Below are positions 1 through 8,366 of a stretch of 64,000 nt of DNA, piece by piece. The notes beneath the pieces were generated by a model. It did not search any database. It saw only the letters and a program-made list of their open reading frames with translations, and was not told where the DNA came from. The stretch is taken from NCBI RefSeq assembly GCF_005405285.1, contig NZ_BJDT01000001.1, positions 220,726-284,725 of the forward strand, read 5' to 3'. Position 1 is the first letter of the stretch, and every line of letters starts with the position of its first letter. Source of the stretch: Weissella sagaensis. GTDB taxonomy: Bacteria > Bacillota > Bacilli > Lactobacillales > Lactobacillaceae. The position numbers and the translations under genes are program-made.

Positions 1-94
1 TATAAATGAATTTAAATTTTAGTGAAATATGTTCGGAAATGATAAAGTGTGTTATCGTATTTTATAAGAAAAAATAGAAATTTGAGGTGAAACA

Positions 95-1990
95 ATGGGG
101 ACTCGTCAACAAGATGATTTTTATGAAGCCGTCAATGAAGACTGGATTGCACAAGCAGTGATTCCAAATGATAAATCACGTACGGGGGGATTTATTGACT
201 TAGCTGATGAAATTGAAGAATTAATGTTAGCTACAACTGATAAGTGGTTAGCAGGTGAAGATGTACCTGATGATAAGGTGTTAAGTAATTTTATTAAATA
301 TCATCACTTAGCTTCTGATTGGGAAACACGTAACGAATTAGGAACGCAACCCGTAAAACCGTTGATTGCGCGCTATCAAAATTATGATTCATTTGCCGAA
401 TTTGCAAATGATATAACTTCTTTGGAAAAGGCTGGTTTACCTAATGCTTTGCCATTGGGTATTGCACCTGATTTTAAAGATGCGCAAACTTACGTTCTTT
501 GGGCGGATGCAATGAGCACGATTTTACCTGATACAACATACTACGAGCCAGGTCACCCACAAGGTGCTGATTTATTGAAAACTTGGCGATCATCACAAGA
601 GGCTTTGCTAGCAAAGTTTGATTTTAATACTGATGAAATTAAAGACTTATTGGATAAAGCAATTGCATTTGATGCACGCGTTGCCAAGGTTGTCTTGAGT
701 CAGGAAGAATCAGCAGAATATGTAAAGCTGTACAAACCATACAAATGGGCTGATTTTACGGCTTTGGCTCCTGAACTACCATTAAATGAAGTTGTTACGG
801 CTATGATTGGTGAAGAGCCGGATATGGTTGTGGTACCAGAAGAGCGCTTCTGGCATGCGGCTGATCAATTTTTCTCAGAAGAGGCATGGCCATTATTAAA
901 AGCAACTTTGATCATTAGCATCGTTAACGCTTATACAGGATATTTATCTGATGATGTTCGTGTATTAGGTGGTGCATATGGTCGGGCTTTGTCAGGTACC
1001 CCAGAAGCTAAGAGTCAGAAAAAATCAGCTTACTACTTAGCAGAGGGGCCTTTTAATCAAGCGCTAGGTTTGTGGTATGCACATAAAATGTTTTCATCAG
1101 AAGCAAAAGCAGATGTGGAAGACAAAGTGACAAAGATGATTAATGTGTATAAAGAGCGTTTGCAAAATACAACTTGGTTGCAACCAGCTACGCGTGACCA
1201 AGCTGTTGTGAAATTAAACGCCATTAAACCACATATTGGTTATCCAGAAAAGTTACCAGATTATTATGAAGATAAAATTGTTGATGAGGGAGCTAGCTTG
1301 TTAGAAGCAGCGCAAAAGTTTGGTTGCCAAGGCGTTGCACGTGAATGGGCTAAATGGCATCAAACAGTTGATCGTGATGAGTGGCATATGCCAGCACACA
1401 TGGTCAATGCTTACTATGATCCACAACAAAATCAAATTGTCTTCCCAGCAGCTATTTTGCAAGCGCCATTTTATAGTCTTGACCAATCGGATTCAGCTAA
1501 TTATGGTGGTATTGGGGCAGTTATAGCGCATGAAATTTCACATGCCTTTGATACCAATGGTGCTTCGTTTGACGAACATGGTAGTTTGAATAATTGGTGG
1601 ACGGATGAAGACTATGCTGCCTTTAAAGAACGGACTCAAAAAGTTATTGAACAATTTGATGGTTTAGATTCATATGGGGCAAAGGTGAATGGTAAATTAA
1701 CCGTTTCTGAAAATGTTGCTGATTTAGGTGGTTTAGCAGCTGCTTTAGCGGCTGCGCAACGCGAAGAATCATTTTCTGCTAAGGAATTCTTTAAAAATTG
1801 GGCAACAATTTGGCGAATGAAAGCACGTCCAGAATTGATGAAGTTCTTTGCTGCAGTTGATGTGCATGCACCAAATAAAGCACGTACGAATGTGATTGTG
1901 TCGAATTTTTCTGAATTCTATGAGACTTTTGATGTACAACCTGGTGATAACATGTATCGTGAACCAGCAGATCGTACGATGATCTGGTAA
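95..1990 (+). CDS. pepO: M13-family metallopeptidase (neutral endopeptidase PepO)
   Basis: A zinc endopeptidase of the neprilysin family, 631 residues, the usual length for bacterial PepO, which cuts oligopeptides. The zinc-binding HEISH motif (HExxH) lies near residue 479, inside VIAHEISHAFD. The second family motif, ENVADLGG, which supplies the third zinc ligand, lies about 60 residues later. The chain ends in a tryptophan, as M13 proteins do. There is no signal peptide or N-terminal membrane segment, so it is probably cytoplasmic and acts on imported peptides. The start is an ATG behind GAGGTGA (84-90). It is transcribed alone: a terminator follows and the next operon has its own promoter. 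Confidence 0.93.
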   Translation: MGTRQQDDFYEAVNEDWIAQAVIPNDKSRTGGFIDLADEIEELMLATTDKWLAGEDVPDDKVLSNFIKYHHLASDWETRNELGTQPVKPLIARYQNYDSFAEFANDITSLEKAGLPNALPLGIAPDFKDAQTYVLWADAMSTILPDTTYYEPGHPQGADLLKTWRSSQEALLAKFDFNTDEIKDLLDKAIAFDARVAKVVLSQEESAEYVKLYKPYKWADFTALAPELPLNEVVTAMIGEEPDMVVVPEERFWHAADQFFSEEAWPLLKATLIISIVNAYTGYLSDDVRVLGGAYGRALSGTPEAKSQKKSAYYLAEGPFNQALGLWYAHKMFSSEAKADVEDKVTKMINVYKERLQNTTWLQPATRDQAVVKLNAIKPHIGYPEKLPDYYEDKIVDEGASLLEAAQKFGCQGVAREWAKWHQTVDRDEWHMPAHMVNAYYDPQQNQIVFPAAILQAPFYSLDQSDSANYGGIGAVIAHEISHAFDTNGASFDEHGSLNNWWTDEDYAAFKERTQKVIEQFDGLDSYGAKVNGKLTVSENVADLGGLAAALAAAQREESFSAKEFFKNWATIWRMKARPELMKFFAAVDVHAPNKARTNVIVSNFSEFYETFDVQPGDNMYREPADRTMIW

Positions 1991-2105
1991 AAATACTAAT
2001 TAAGATAATGCAACAAAAGATGCAGGGTATCTAGCTGTGAAACGTTGTATCTTGATGGTTTGCTAAATGCATGACATTAAGGGCCAAATCTTTTGTAATA
2101 CGTTT

Positions 2106-2140
2106 AAAGGACATTAATCGATTAGATTAATGTCCTTTTT
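2106..2140 (+). terminator. Rho-independent terminator after pepO
   Basis: A perfect hairpin (AAAGGACATTAATC, 5-base loop, complementary arm) followed by a T-run. It separates pepO from the copper operon. Confidence 0.85.
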
Positions 2141-2175
2141 GTCTTTAAAACGCTATAGTTGTTAGTACTTTTTAG

Positions 2176-2205
2176 TTGACGTTTGTAAACCTTAGACGTT
2201 ATACT
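2176..2205 (+). promoter_or_regulatory. Promoter of the copper operon
   Basis: TTGACG (-35) and TATACT (-10) with an 18-base spacer. A cop box lies just downstream of the -10, where it would block transcription start. Confidence 0.75.
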
Positions 2206-2213
2206 TATTACAG

Positions 2214-2225
2214 TTACAAATGTAA
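2214..2225 (+). promoter_or_regulatory. cop box (CopY operator)
   Basis: TTACAAATGTAA contains an exact TACAnnTGTA core (2215-2224), the operator known for CopY repressors of Enterococcus, Lactococcus and Streptococcus. It lies around the expected transcription start of the copY operon. A second, poorer half-match (GTTTGTAAAC, 2181-2190) lies in the promoter spacer. Confidence 0.85.
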
Positions 2226-2244
2226 ACGAAGGAGATGATGGATA

Positions 2245-2685
2245 ATGCAAGCAAGCGATATGTCGAATGCCGAATGGCAGTTAATGCGTGTGATTTGGAC
2301 AGTAAAAGAAGCAACTAGTAGTGAAATTATTACAGCAATCAGACAAAAGAAAGATTGGTCGGAATCAACAATTAAGACATTACTGCGTCGTTTGGTTCAA
2401 AAAGAAATGTTAACGACAAAGAAAGCTGGTCGACGCTTCATTTATCGTCCGTTAATTGCTGAAGATGCAGCGATGATTCAAATGACATCTGAAGTTTTTG
2501 AACGTTTATGTAGTATGAAAAAAGGACATACTTTAGCTGAATTACTAACAGATATGACCTTGAGTAAGTCAGATATTATGCTCTTACAAAAAGTATTAGA
2601 ACAAAAAATTGAAACGGCCCCTGCATCAGTTGCCTGTGACTGCTTGGGACCAAATTCATGCGAACAGTGTACTGAAACAGTATAA
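2245..2685 (+). CDS. copY: CopY/BlaI-family copper-responsive repressor
   Basis: 146-residue winged-helix repressor of the Penicillinase_R (BlaI/MecI/CopY) family. The N-terminal part (MSNAEWQLMRVIW, then STIKTLLRRLVQK) is the DNA-binding domain; the C-terminus carries a cysteine cluster, CDCLGPNSCEQC, that should bind Cu(I) or Zn(II). The classic CopY motif is CxCx4CxC, whereas here the spacing is CxCx5CxxC. First gene of the operon, behind its own cop box, so autoregulated. The ATG follows GGAG (2231-2234). Its stop codon lies inside the ribosome-binding site of the next gene, which suggests translational coupling. Confidence 0.92.
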   Translation: MQASDMSNAEWQLMRVIWTVKEATSSEIITAIRQKKDWSESTIKTLLRRLVQKEMLTTKKAGRRFIYRPLIAEDAAMIQMTSEVFERLCSMKKGHTLAELLTDMTLSKSDIMLLQKVLEQKIETAPASVACDCLGPNSCEQCTETV

Positions 2686-2697
2686 GGAGGGGTGAAG

Positions 2698-3069
2698 ATG
2701 ATTAGAATCATTGTATTAATTATTGGTTTGATATTAATTGGCTTTATTGTTTGGTGGTTCTTTGGCAAACATGAAACCCAAACAGAATCAGCTGCTATTA
2801 CTAATGATCAACAAGATATTAATGTTTTGGTAAAAGGTGGTTATTCGCCAGAACAAGTGGTATTAAAGCAAGGCGTACCGGCACAACTTCACTTCAAAAG
2901 AACAGATCCATCAAGTTGTTTGGATCATGTGGTTTTTCCGGATTTTGGCATTAATCAAGCATTACCGGAAAATGAGACACAAACCATTCAAATTGATACC
3001 AGTGAAGCTGGTGAATATGAGTGGGCATGTGGTATGAATATGTTTCACGGTAAGGTTATTATTAAATAA
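2698..3069 (+). CDS. cupA: Membrane-anchored cupredoxin-fold copper chaperone (CupA-like)
   Basis: 123 residues when started at ATG 2698, which sits 7 bases after AAGGAGG; a GTG six bases upstream is too close to that site. One N-terminal membrane helix (residues 2-21) is followed by a short linker and a cupredoxin-like domain. Candidate copper ligands are C74, H77 and the C-terminal CGMNMFHG motif (C111, M113, M115, H117). This matches the layout of pneumococcal CupA, a membrane-tethered Cu(I) chaperone that passes copper to CopA, and the gene order copY-cupA-...-copA is also the same. Function by family is well supported; delivery to the ATPase here is inferred. Confidence 0.85.
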   Translation: MIRIIVLIIGLILIGFIVWWFFGKHETQTESAAITNDQQDINVLVKGGYSPEQVVLKQGVPAQLHFKRTDPSSCLDHVVFPDFGINQALPENETQTIQIDTSEAGEYEWACGMNMFHGKVIIK

Positions 3070-3097
3070 TTTATTAGCTAAAGAGGAGATTACTAAG

Positions 3098-3367
3098 ATG
3101 AGTGATGTACAAAATATTAATGTAACTGTTGCAGGTGGTTATGAGCCAAGCGTTATTAATTTAAAGCAAGGTGTGCCAGCGCAAATTACTTTTACGCGAA
3201 CGAGTACACAAGGTTGTTTGGATGTTGTTCACTCTAATGCGTTGAATTTTGAAACAGCATTACCAATTGATGAACCTAAAACAGTCATGATTCCAACAAA
3301 ACAAGCAGGTGAATTTAACTTTAGCTGTGGCATGGACATGTTCCATGGCACCATTCATATAAAGTAG
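3098..3367 (+). CDS. Soluble single-domain cupredoxin-like copper-binding protein
   Basis: 89 residues, with no signal peptide or membrane segment. It consists of one cupredoxin-like domain clearly paralogous to the preceding protein (shared GGY, LKQGVPAQ, CGMxMFHG). Candidate ligands are C40, C77, M79, M81 and H83. It lies only 8 bases before the ATPase gene, whose product has no N-terminal metal-binding domain. In pneumococcal CopA a similar cupredoxin domain is fused to the ATPase N-terminus, so this may be the same module encoded as a separate polypeptide. RBS AGAGGAG precedes the ATG. Confidence 0.8.
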   Translation: MSDVQNINVTVAGGYEPSVINLKQGVPAQITFTRTSTQGCLDVVHSNALNFETALPIDEPKTVMIPTKQAGEFNFSCGMDMFHGTIHIK

Positions 3368-3375
3368 GTGATATT

Positions 3376-5295
3376 ATGAATATAACGACACGGTTTTGGG
3401 TTTCGTTAATCTTGTCATTACCAATGTTGCTTGAGATGATCCTAATGCCATTTACACACTGGATGTTACCAGGTGGACAAATGACAATGCTAATCTTAAC
3501 GACGATTGTTATGTTGATATCGGCACGACCATTTTTATCTAGTGCATGGGCATCATTTCAAAAACACCATTCAAATATGGACACCTTAATTGCTGTTGGA
3601 ACTGGTACGGCATACCTGTATAGTATTTATGCTATGTTTACAGGCAGAGCGGTTTTCTTTGAAAGTGCTGCTTTTGTCATTACGTTCGTGTTACTTGGTC
3701 AAGTCTTTGAAGAAAAAATGCGTCATAATGCTTCGTCGGCTATTGAAAAATTGATGGATTTACAAGCCAAGGATGCACTAGTAAAACGAAATGGTGAATT
3801 TGTCAGATTACCATTGGCAGAAATTGTCACAGGTGATTTAATCAGTGTTAAGCCTGGTCAAAAAATTGCGGTTGATGGTGAAATCGTGGCGGGTTCATCA
3901 ACAATTGATGAAGCTATGGTTACTGGTGAAAGTATGCCAGTAAGTAAGCGCGTTGGTGATGATGTTATTGGTTCAACGATGAATATGTCGGGAAACTTTG
4001 TGTTTAAGGCTAAAAAAGTTGGTAATGACACCATGTTAGCGCAAATTGTTACGCTGGTTAAAAAAGCCCAATCAAGTCAAGCGCCAATTCAACAATTAAC
4101 TGATCGTGTATCGGATGTTTTTGTTCCAATTGTGTTAGTGGTTGCAGTGTTAACCTTTTTAATTTGGTATGTTTTCATCGGTCATGATGTTGCTAATTCA
4201 TTGATTTTTGCAGTGTCTGTTGTTGTAATCGCTTGCCCGTGTGCGCTTGGTTTGGCGACACCAACAGCGTTAATGGTGGGTACTGGACGCGGCGCTAAAA
4301 TGGGCATTTTAATTAAAGATGGTGAAGTTCTAGAGCGGGCAAATGATATTGATACCGTTGTATTTGATAAGACGGGGACAATTACAGTTGGTCAGCCTAA
4401 AGTAACTGATATTATTGGGGAAAATCAGCAAGTATTAATGGTAGCTGCTCGTTTAGAAGCAGGCTCAGAGCACCCGTTAGCATTGGCAATTTTAGATGAA
4501 GCAGAGCGGCAAAATTTTGCAGTAACTAGTGTTGAAAATTTTGAGGCCTTATCTGGTAAAGGCGTACAGGCCTTGGTTGATGGTCAGCGAGCTTTTGTTG
4601 GTAATGAACGCTTGTTAACTGATTTTGAAGTAACCGATGATTTGAAGCGTAAAATGGCACAATTACAAGATGAAGCAAAAACAGTCGTATTAGTTGGCTT
4701 GCAACAAAAAATCATTGGGTTGATTGCTATTCAAGATACACCTAAAGAAACTTCTGAAACAGCGATGTCCTTATTAAAAGATCGCGGGTTACGCACAGTG
4801 ATGTTAACTGGTGATAATGAACATGTTGCGCGAGCCATCGCAAATGAGGTTGGTATCGACGAAGTTATCGCAAATGTTCTCCCTGCTGAAAAAGCTGATC
4901 AAATTAAGGCTTTGCAGGTAGATCATACAGTTGCTTTTGTTGGTGATGGGATCAATGATGCGCCAGCATTAACGACGGCTGATGTAGGAATTGCCATGGG
5001 TGCTGGTACGGATATTGCGATTGATGCAGGGGGGATTGTCTTAGTCAAAAATGATTTACGAGACGTAAATACAGCATTGGCATTGAGCGAAAAGACGTTT
5101 AATCGTATTAAGTTAAATTTGTTTTGGGCCTTCGTCTACAATGTCTTGGGTATTCCAGTAGCAGCTGGTGTATTTTATAGTTTTGGGTTTATATTAAGTC
5201 CAGAAATTGCTGGTGTTGCCATGGCATTGAGTTCATTGTCAGTTGTGATTAGTTCAGTATTGCTGGGTAAAACAAAAATAGTAAACAATTATTAA
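3376..5295 (+). CDS. copA: P1B-type Cu(I)-translocating ATPase
   Basis: 639-residue heavy-metal P-type ATPase that pumps copper out of the cytoplasm. Visible motifs in order: TGES actuator loop, CPC in the transport helix (IACPCALGLATP), phosphorylation site DKTGT, SEHP nucleotide-binding motif, and GDGINDAP hinge. The last two helices carry YN and MALSS motifs; with CPC these define the P1B-1 (Cu+) class rather than CPH-type CopB. The N-terminus begins directly with membrane helices: no HMA (CxxC) or fused cupredoxin domain. Last gene of the copY operon, followed by a terminator. The annotation label CopB is sometimes used for such short forms. Confidence 0.93.
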   Translation: MNITTRFWVSLILSLPMLLEMILMPFTHWMLPGGQMTMLILTTIVMLISARPFLSSAWASFQKHHSNMDTLIAVGTGTAYLYSIYAMFTGRAVFFESAAFVITFVLLGQVFEEKMRHNASSAIEKLMDLQAKDALVKRNGEFVRLPLAEIVTGDLISVKPGQKIAVDGEIVAGSSTIDEAMVTGESMPVSKRVGDDVIGSTMNMSGNFVFKAKKVGNDTMLAQIVTLVKKAQSSQAPIQQLTDRVSDVFVPIVLVVAVLTFLIWYVFIGHDVANSLIFAVSVVVIACPCALGLATPTALMVGTGRGAKMGILIKDGEVLERANDIDTVVFDKTGTITVGQPKVTDIIGENQQVLMVAARLEAGSEHPLALAILDEAERQNFAVTSVENFEALSGKGVQALVDGQRAFVGNERLLTDFEVTDDLKRKMAQLQDEAKTVVLVGLQQKIIGLIAIQDTPKETSETAMSLLKDRGLRTVMLTGDNEHVARAIANEVGIDEVIANVLPAEKADQIKALQVDHTVAFVGDGINDAPALTTADVGIAMGAGTDIAIDAGGIVLVKNDLRDVNTALALSEKTFNRIKLNLFWAFVYNVLGIPVAAGVFYSFGFILSPEIAGVAMALSSLSVVISSVLLGKTKIVNNY

Positions 5296-5297
5296 TA

Positions 5298-5340
5298 CAA
5301 AACACTAAGTTTTCAAAAAATGGAAATTTAGTGTTTTTTT
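5298..5340 (+). terminator. Terminator of the copper operon
   Basis: AAAACACTAA pairs with TTTAGTGTTTT around an imperfect inner stem, and ends in a run of seven Ts. Confidence 0.8.
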
Positions 5341-5372
5341 GTATATTCACAAGCTTAATGATTGGGAAATTA

Positions 5373-5386
5373 TGTAAGCGTTTTTA
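5373..5386 (+). promoter_or_regulatory. Candidate cre site upstream of adhE
   Basis: TGTAAGCGTTTTTA matches the CcpA operator consensus TGNAANCGNTNNCA at all fixed positions except one (T for C at position 13). It abuts the Rex-like palindrome directly, about 190 bases before the adhE start. Confidence 0.6.
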
Positions 5387-5404
5387 TTGTTAATTAATTC
5401 ACAA
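5387..5404 (+). promoter_or_regulatory. Candidate Rex operator upstream of adhE
   Basis: TTGTTAATTAATTCACAA matches the Rex consensus TTGTGAAWWWWTTCACAA at 17 of 18 positions. Rex is the NADH/NAD+-sensing repressor that commonly controls adhE. A second half-site, TTGTGAA, lies at 5434-5440. The site is about 85 bases upstream of the best adhE promoter, but it overlaps a weaker possible upstream promoter (TTGGGA at 5362, TATTGT at 5385). Confidence 0.7.
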
Positions 5405-5486
5405 TAAACCGAATTTAGCCATTTTATGAAAGTTTGTGAACTAAAACAAAATCAAGCTTAAACGCCTAATTAATAACGTTTTATAG

Positions 5487-5514
5487 TTGACGTTTAGTTT
5501 ATATTTGCTATAAT
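5487..5514 (+). promoter_or_regulatory. adhE promoter
   Basis: TTGACG (-35), 16-base spacer, and an extended -10 TGCTATAAT. About 60 bases before the adhE start codon. Confidence 0.75.
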
Positions 5515-5573
5515 TAACATTGTTCAGTAATGAGCAATACGATTAAATCAGAACAATCTGAGAGGTATAAATC

Positions 5574-8267
5574 ATGACTACTATGAATAAAAAGAAAAAA
5601 GTGCTAACACCTGATGAAAAAGCTGCACATTATGCAGCTGCTGAAGAGATGACTAATAAATTAGTTGATCAAGCAGCAATCGCTTTACAAAAATTTGCAA
5701 CCTATACACAAGAACAAGTTGATAAAATTGTTGCAGCGATGGCCTTAGCTGGTTCTGAAAATGCATTATTGCTTGCTCATGAAGCATATGAAGAAACAGG
5801 ACGCGGTGTCATTGAAGATAAGGATACTAAAAATCGTTTTGCGTCTGAATCTGTTTATAACGCTATTAAAAATGATAAAACTGTCGGTGTTATTTCGGAA
5901 GACAAGATAGCCGGAAAAGTTGAATTAGCAGCACCTTTAGGCATTTTAGCTGGAATTGTTCCAACAACTAACCCAACCTCAACAGCAATTTTTAAGTCAA
6001 TGTTAACCGCAAAAACAAGAAATGTGATTGTGTTTGCTTTTCATCCACAAGCACAAAAATCATCATCACATGCAGCTAAGATTGTTTATGATGCAGCCGT
6101 TGCAGCGGGGGCACCGAAGCATTTTATTCAATGGATTGAAACACCTTCAATTGATGCAACAAATACATTGATTAAAAACCCAAAGATTGCATCAATTTTA
6201 GCGACTGGCGGACCTTCGATGGTCAATGCAGCCTTACATTCTGGTAATCCATCAATGGGGGTTGGTGCTGGAAATGGTGCAGTCTATATTGATAAAACGG
6301 CTAACGTTGATCGAGCCGTATCTGATTTGTTATTGTCGAAACGTTTTGATAATGGTATGATTTGTGCTTCAGAAAATTCGGTTGTCATTGATGTTTCAAT
6401 TTATGATGAGATGTTGCAAAAATTACAAGAACAAGGTGCATACTTAACGCCTAAGCAGGATTATCAAAAGATTTCTGATTTTGTCTTTAAACCATCAGCA
6501 GATGGCTATGGTGTCACAGGACCAGTAGCTGGTCGTTCAGGTCGTTGGATTGCCGAACAAGCTGGTTTGAAGTTGCCAGTTGATAAGGACGTTTTGCTAT
6601 TTGAACTTGATAAAAAGCACATTGGGGAGCCATTATCATCAGAAAAGCTAAGTCCGTTACTCTCAATATATAAAGCACAAGATCGTGATGAAGCTGTTGA
6701 AATTGTACGCGCATTATTAAACTACCAGGGGGCAGGACATAATGCAGCAATTCAGATTGGTGCGCAAGATGATCCATTTGTAAAAGAATATGCAGACCGT
6801 GTTGAAGCATCAAGAATTTTGGTTAATCAACCCGACTCAATTGGTGGTGTTGGTGATATTTATACCGATGCATTACGACCATCACTAACGTTAGGAACTG
6901 GTACTTGGGGGAAGAATTCATTGTCGCATAATTTGTCTACGTACGATTTATTAAATATTAAAACCGTTGCTCGTCGTCGTAATCGCCCACAGTGGGTACG
7001 ATTGCCTAAGGATATTTATTACGAGACAAACGCCATTACTTATTTGCAAGAATTACCAGATGTTGATCGGGCATTTATTGTTGCAGATCCCGGTATGGTA
7101 AAGTTAGGATTCGTTGATAAAATTTTAGATCAATTTGCATTACGTGAAGATCAAGTTAAGACATCATTTTATGGTTCAGTTAGCCCTGACCCAACTATTT
7201 CACAAGCAATTGATATTGCTCGTCAAATGGCTGATTTCAAGCCAGATACGGTTGTTTTGCTTGGCGGTGGTTCAGCATTAGATGCAGGTAAGATTGCCCG
7301 TTTCTTATACGAATATTCAGCAACTAAGCCTGGTATTTTATATGATGATGATGGTTTGAAGTCATTATTCCAACAATTAGCACAAAAATTTATGGATATT
7401 CGCAAGCGAATTGTGAAGTTCGAACATCAACGTTTAACACAAATGGTGGCTATTCCTACAACATCAGGAACGGGTTCAGAAGTTACGCCATTTGCGGTAA
7501 TTACTGATGATGAAACACATGTTAAATATCCATTGGCTGATTATGAATTAACACCACAAGTTGCTATAGTTGATCCTGAATTTGTGATGACTGTGCCAAG
7601 TAAGACAGTTGCATATTCTGGAATGGATGCTTTGTCACACGCCCTAGAATCATATGTTTCAGTGATGTCATCTGAATTTACACGTCCTTGGGCATTGCAG
7701 GCCATTAAATTAATTTTTGATTACCTAGAAGCTTCATATCATTATGATGCAACGCAACCAACTAAGGAAGGTGAATTGGCACGAACAAAGATGCATTATG
7801 CATCAACCTTGGCTGGTATGTCATTTGGAAATGCGTTCTTAGGATTAAATCATGCAATAGCACATAAAACTGGTGGCGCTTTTGGATTACCACACGGACT
7901 AGCAATTTCAATTGCAATGACCAATGTGATCAAATTCAATGGTGTAACTGGTAACGTGAAGCGCACGCCTTTCCCACGTTATGAAACATATACGGCACAA
8001 AAAGATTATGCTGATATTGCTCGTCACATTGGTTTGACAGGTCAAGATGATGCAGAATTGGTAACAGCTTTAATTAATAAGATTAAAGAATTAGCAGGAC
8101 ATCTTGATATGGACTTAACGCTATCTGGTAATGGGGTTAAAAAAGAAGACTTTGATCGAGAATTGTCAGGGTTGATGGATTTGATTTATAATGATCAGAC
8201 AACACCAGGAAATCCACGACAACCAAAGTTGAGCGAAATTAAACAACTATTAAATGAACAATTTTAA
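5574..8267 (+). CDS. adhE: Bifunctional acetaldehyde-CoA/alcohol dehydrogenase
   Basis: 897 residues, the normal size of AdhE. The N-terminal half is a CoA-acylating aldehyde dehydrogenase with the catalytic cysteine at C264 (NGMICASE). The C-terminal half is an iron-dependent alcohol dehydrogenase with GGGSALDAGK for NAD binding, PTTSGTGSEV, and the metal-ligand region DALSHALE...HAIAHKTGGAFGLPHG. The enzyme reduces acetyl-CoA to ethanol in two NADH-consuming steps, which is the main redox outlet of heterofermentative lactic acid bacteria. AdhE proteins usually polymerise into spirosomes. Monocistronic, with cre and Rex-like sites upstream that would link it to sugar supply and NADH level. 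Confidence 0.97.
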   Translation: MTTMNKKKKVLTPDEKAAHYAAAEEMTNKLVDQAAIALQKFATYTQEQVDKIVAAMALAGSENALLLAHEAYEETGRGVIEDKDTKNRFASESVYNAIKNDKTVGVISEDKIAGKVELAAPLGILAGIVPTTNPTSTAIFKSMLTAKTRNVIVFAFHPQAQKSSSHAAKIVYDAAVAAGAPKHFIQWIETPSIDATNTLIKNPKIASILATGGPSMVNAALHSGNPSMGVGAGNGAVYIDKTANVDRAVSDLLLSKRFDNGMICASENSVVIDVSIYDEMLQKLQEQGAYLTPKQDYQKISDFVFKPSADGYGVTGPVAGRSGRWIAEQAGLKLPVDKDVLLFELDKKHIGEPLSSEKLSPLLSIYKAQDRDEAVEIVRALLNYQGAGHNAAIQIGAQDDPFVKEYADRVEASRILVNQPDSIGGVGDIYTDALRPSLTLGTGTWGKNSLSHNLSTYDLLNIKTVARRRNRPQWVRLPKDIYYETNAITYLQELPDVDRAFIVADPGMVKLGFVDKILDQFALREDQVKTSFYGSVSPDPTISQAIDIARQMADFKPDTVVLLGGGSALDAGKIARFLYEYSATKPGILYDDDGLKSLFQQLAQKFMDIRKRIVKFEHQRLTQMVAIPTTSGTGSEVTPFAVITDDETHVKYPLADYELTPQVAIVDPEFVMTVPSKTVAYSGMDALSHALESYVSVMSSEFTRPWALQAIKLIFDYLEASYHYDATQPTKEGELARTKMHYASTLAGMSFGNAFLGLNHAIAHKTGGAFGLPHGLAISIAMTNVIKFNGVTGNVKRTPFPRYETYTAQKDYADIARHIGLTGQDDAELVTALINKIKELAGHLDMDLTLSGNGVKKEDFDRELSGLMDLIYNDQTTPGNPRQPKLSEIKQLLNEQF

Positions 8268-8283
8268 ACATTAAATATGAATC

Positions 8284-8322
8284 AACGTACGACTATGCCA
8301 GTCATTAGTCGTGCGTTTTTTT
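8284..8322 (+). terminator. Terminator after adhE
   Basis: AACGTACGACTA pairs with TAGTCGTGCGTT around a 10-base loop and is followed by a T-run. An extended -10 (TGTTATAAT, 8322-8330) begins at its end and could drive the next gene. Confidence 0.8.
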
Positions 8323-8366
8323 GTTATAATAAATGCAATGAGAATTTAAAGAGGAACGGTGGCAAA

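Noticed and set aside
5434..5451. Second Rex site near adhE
   Set aside because: Only the left half (TTGTGAA) fits; the right half has four mismatches.
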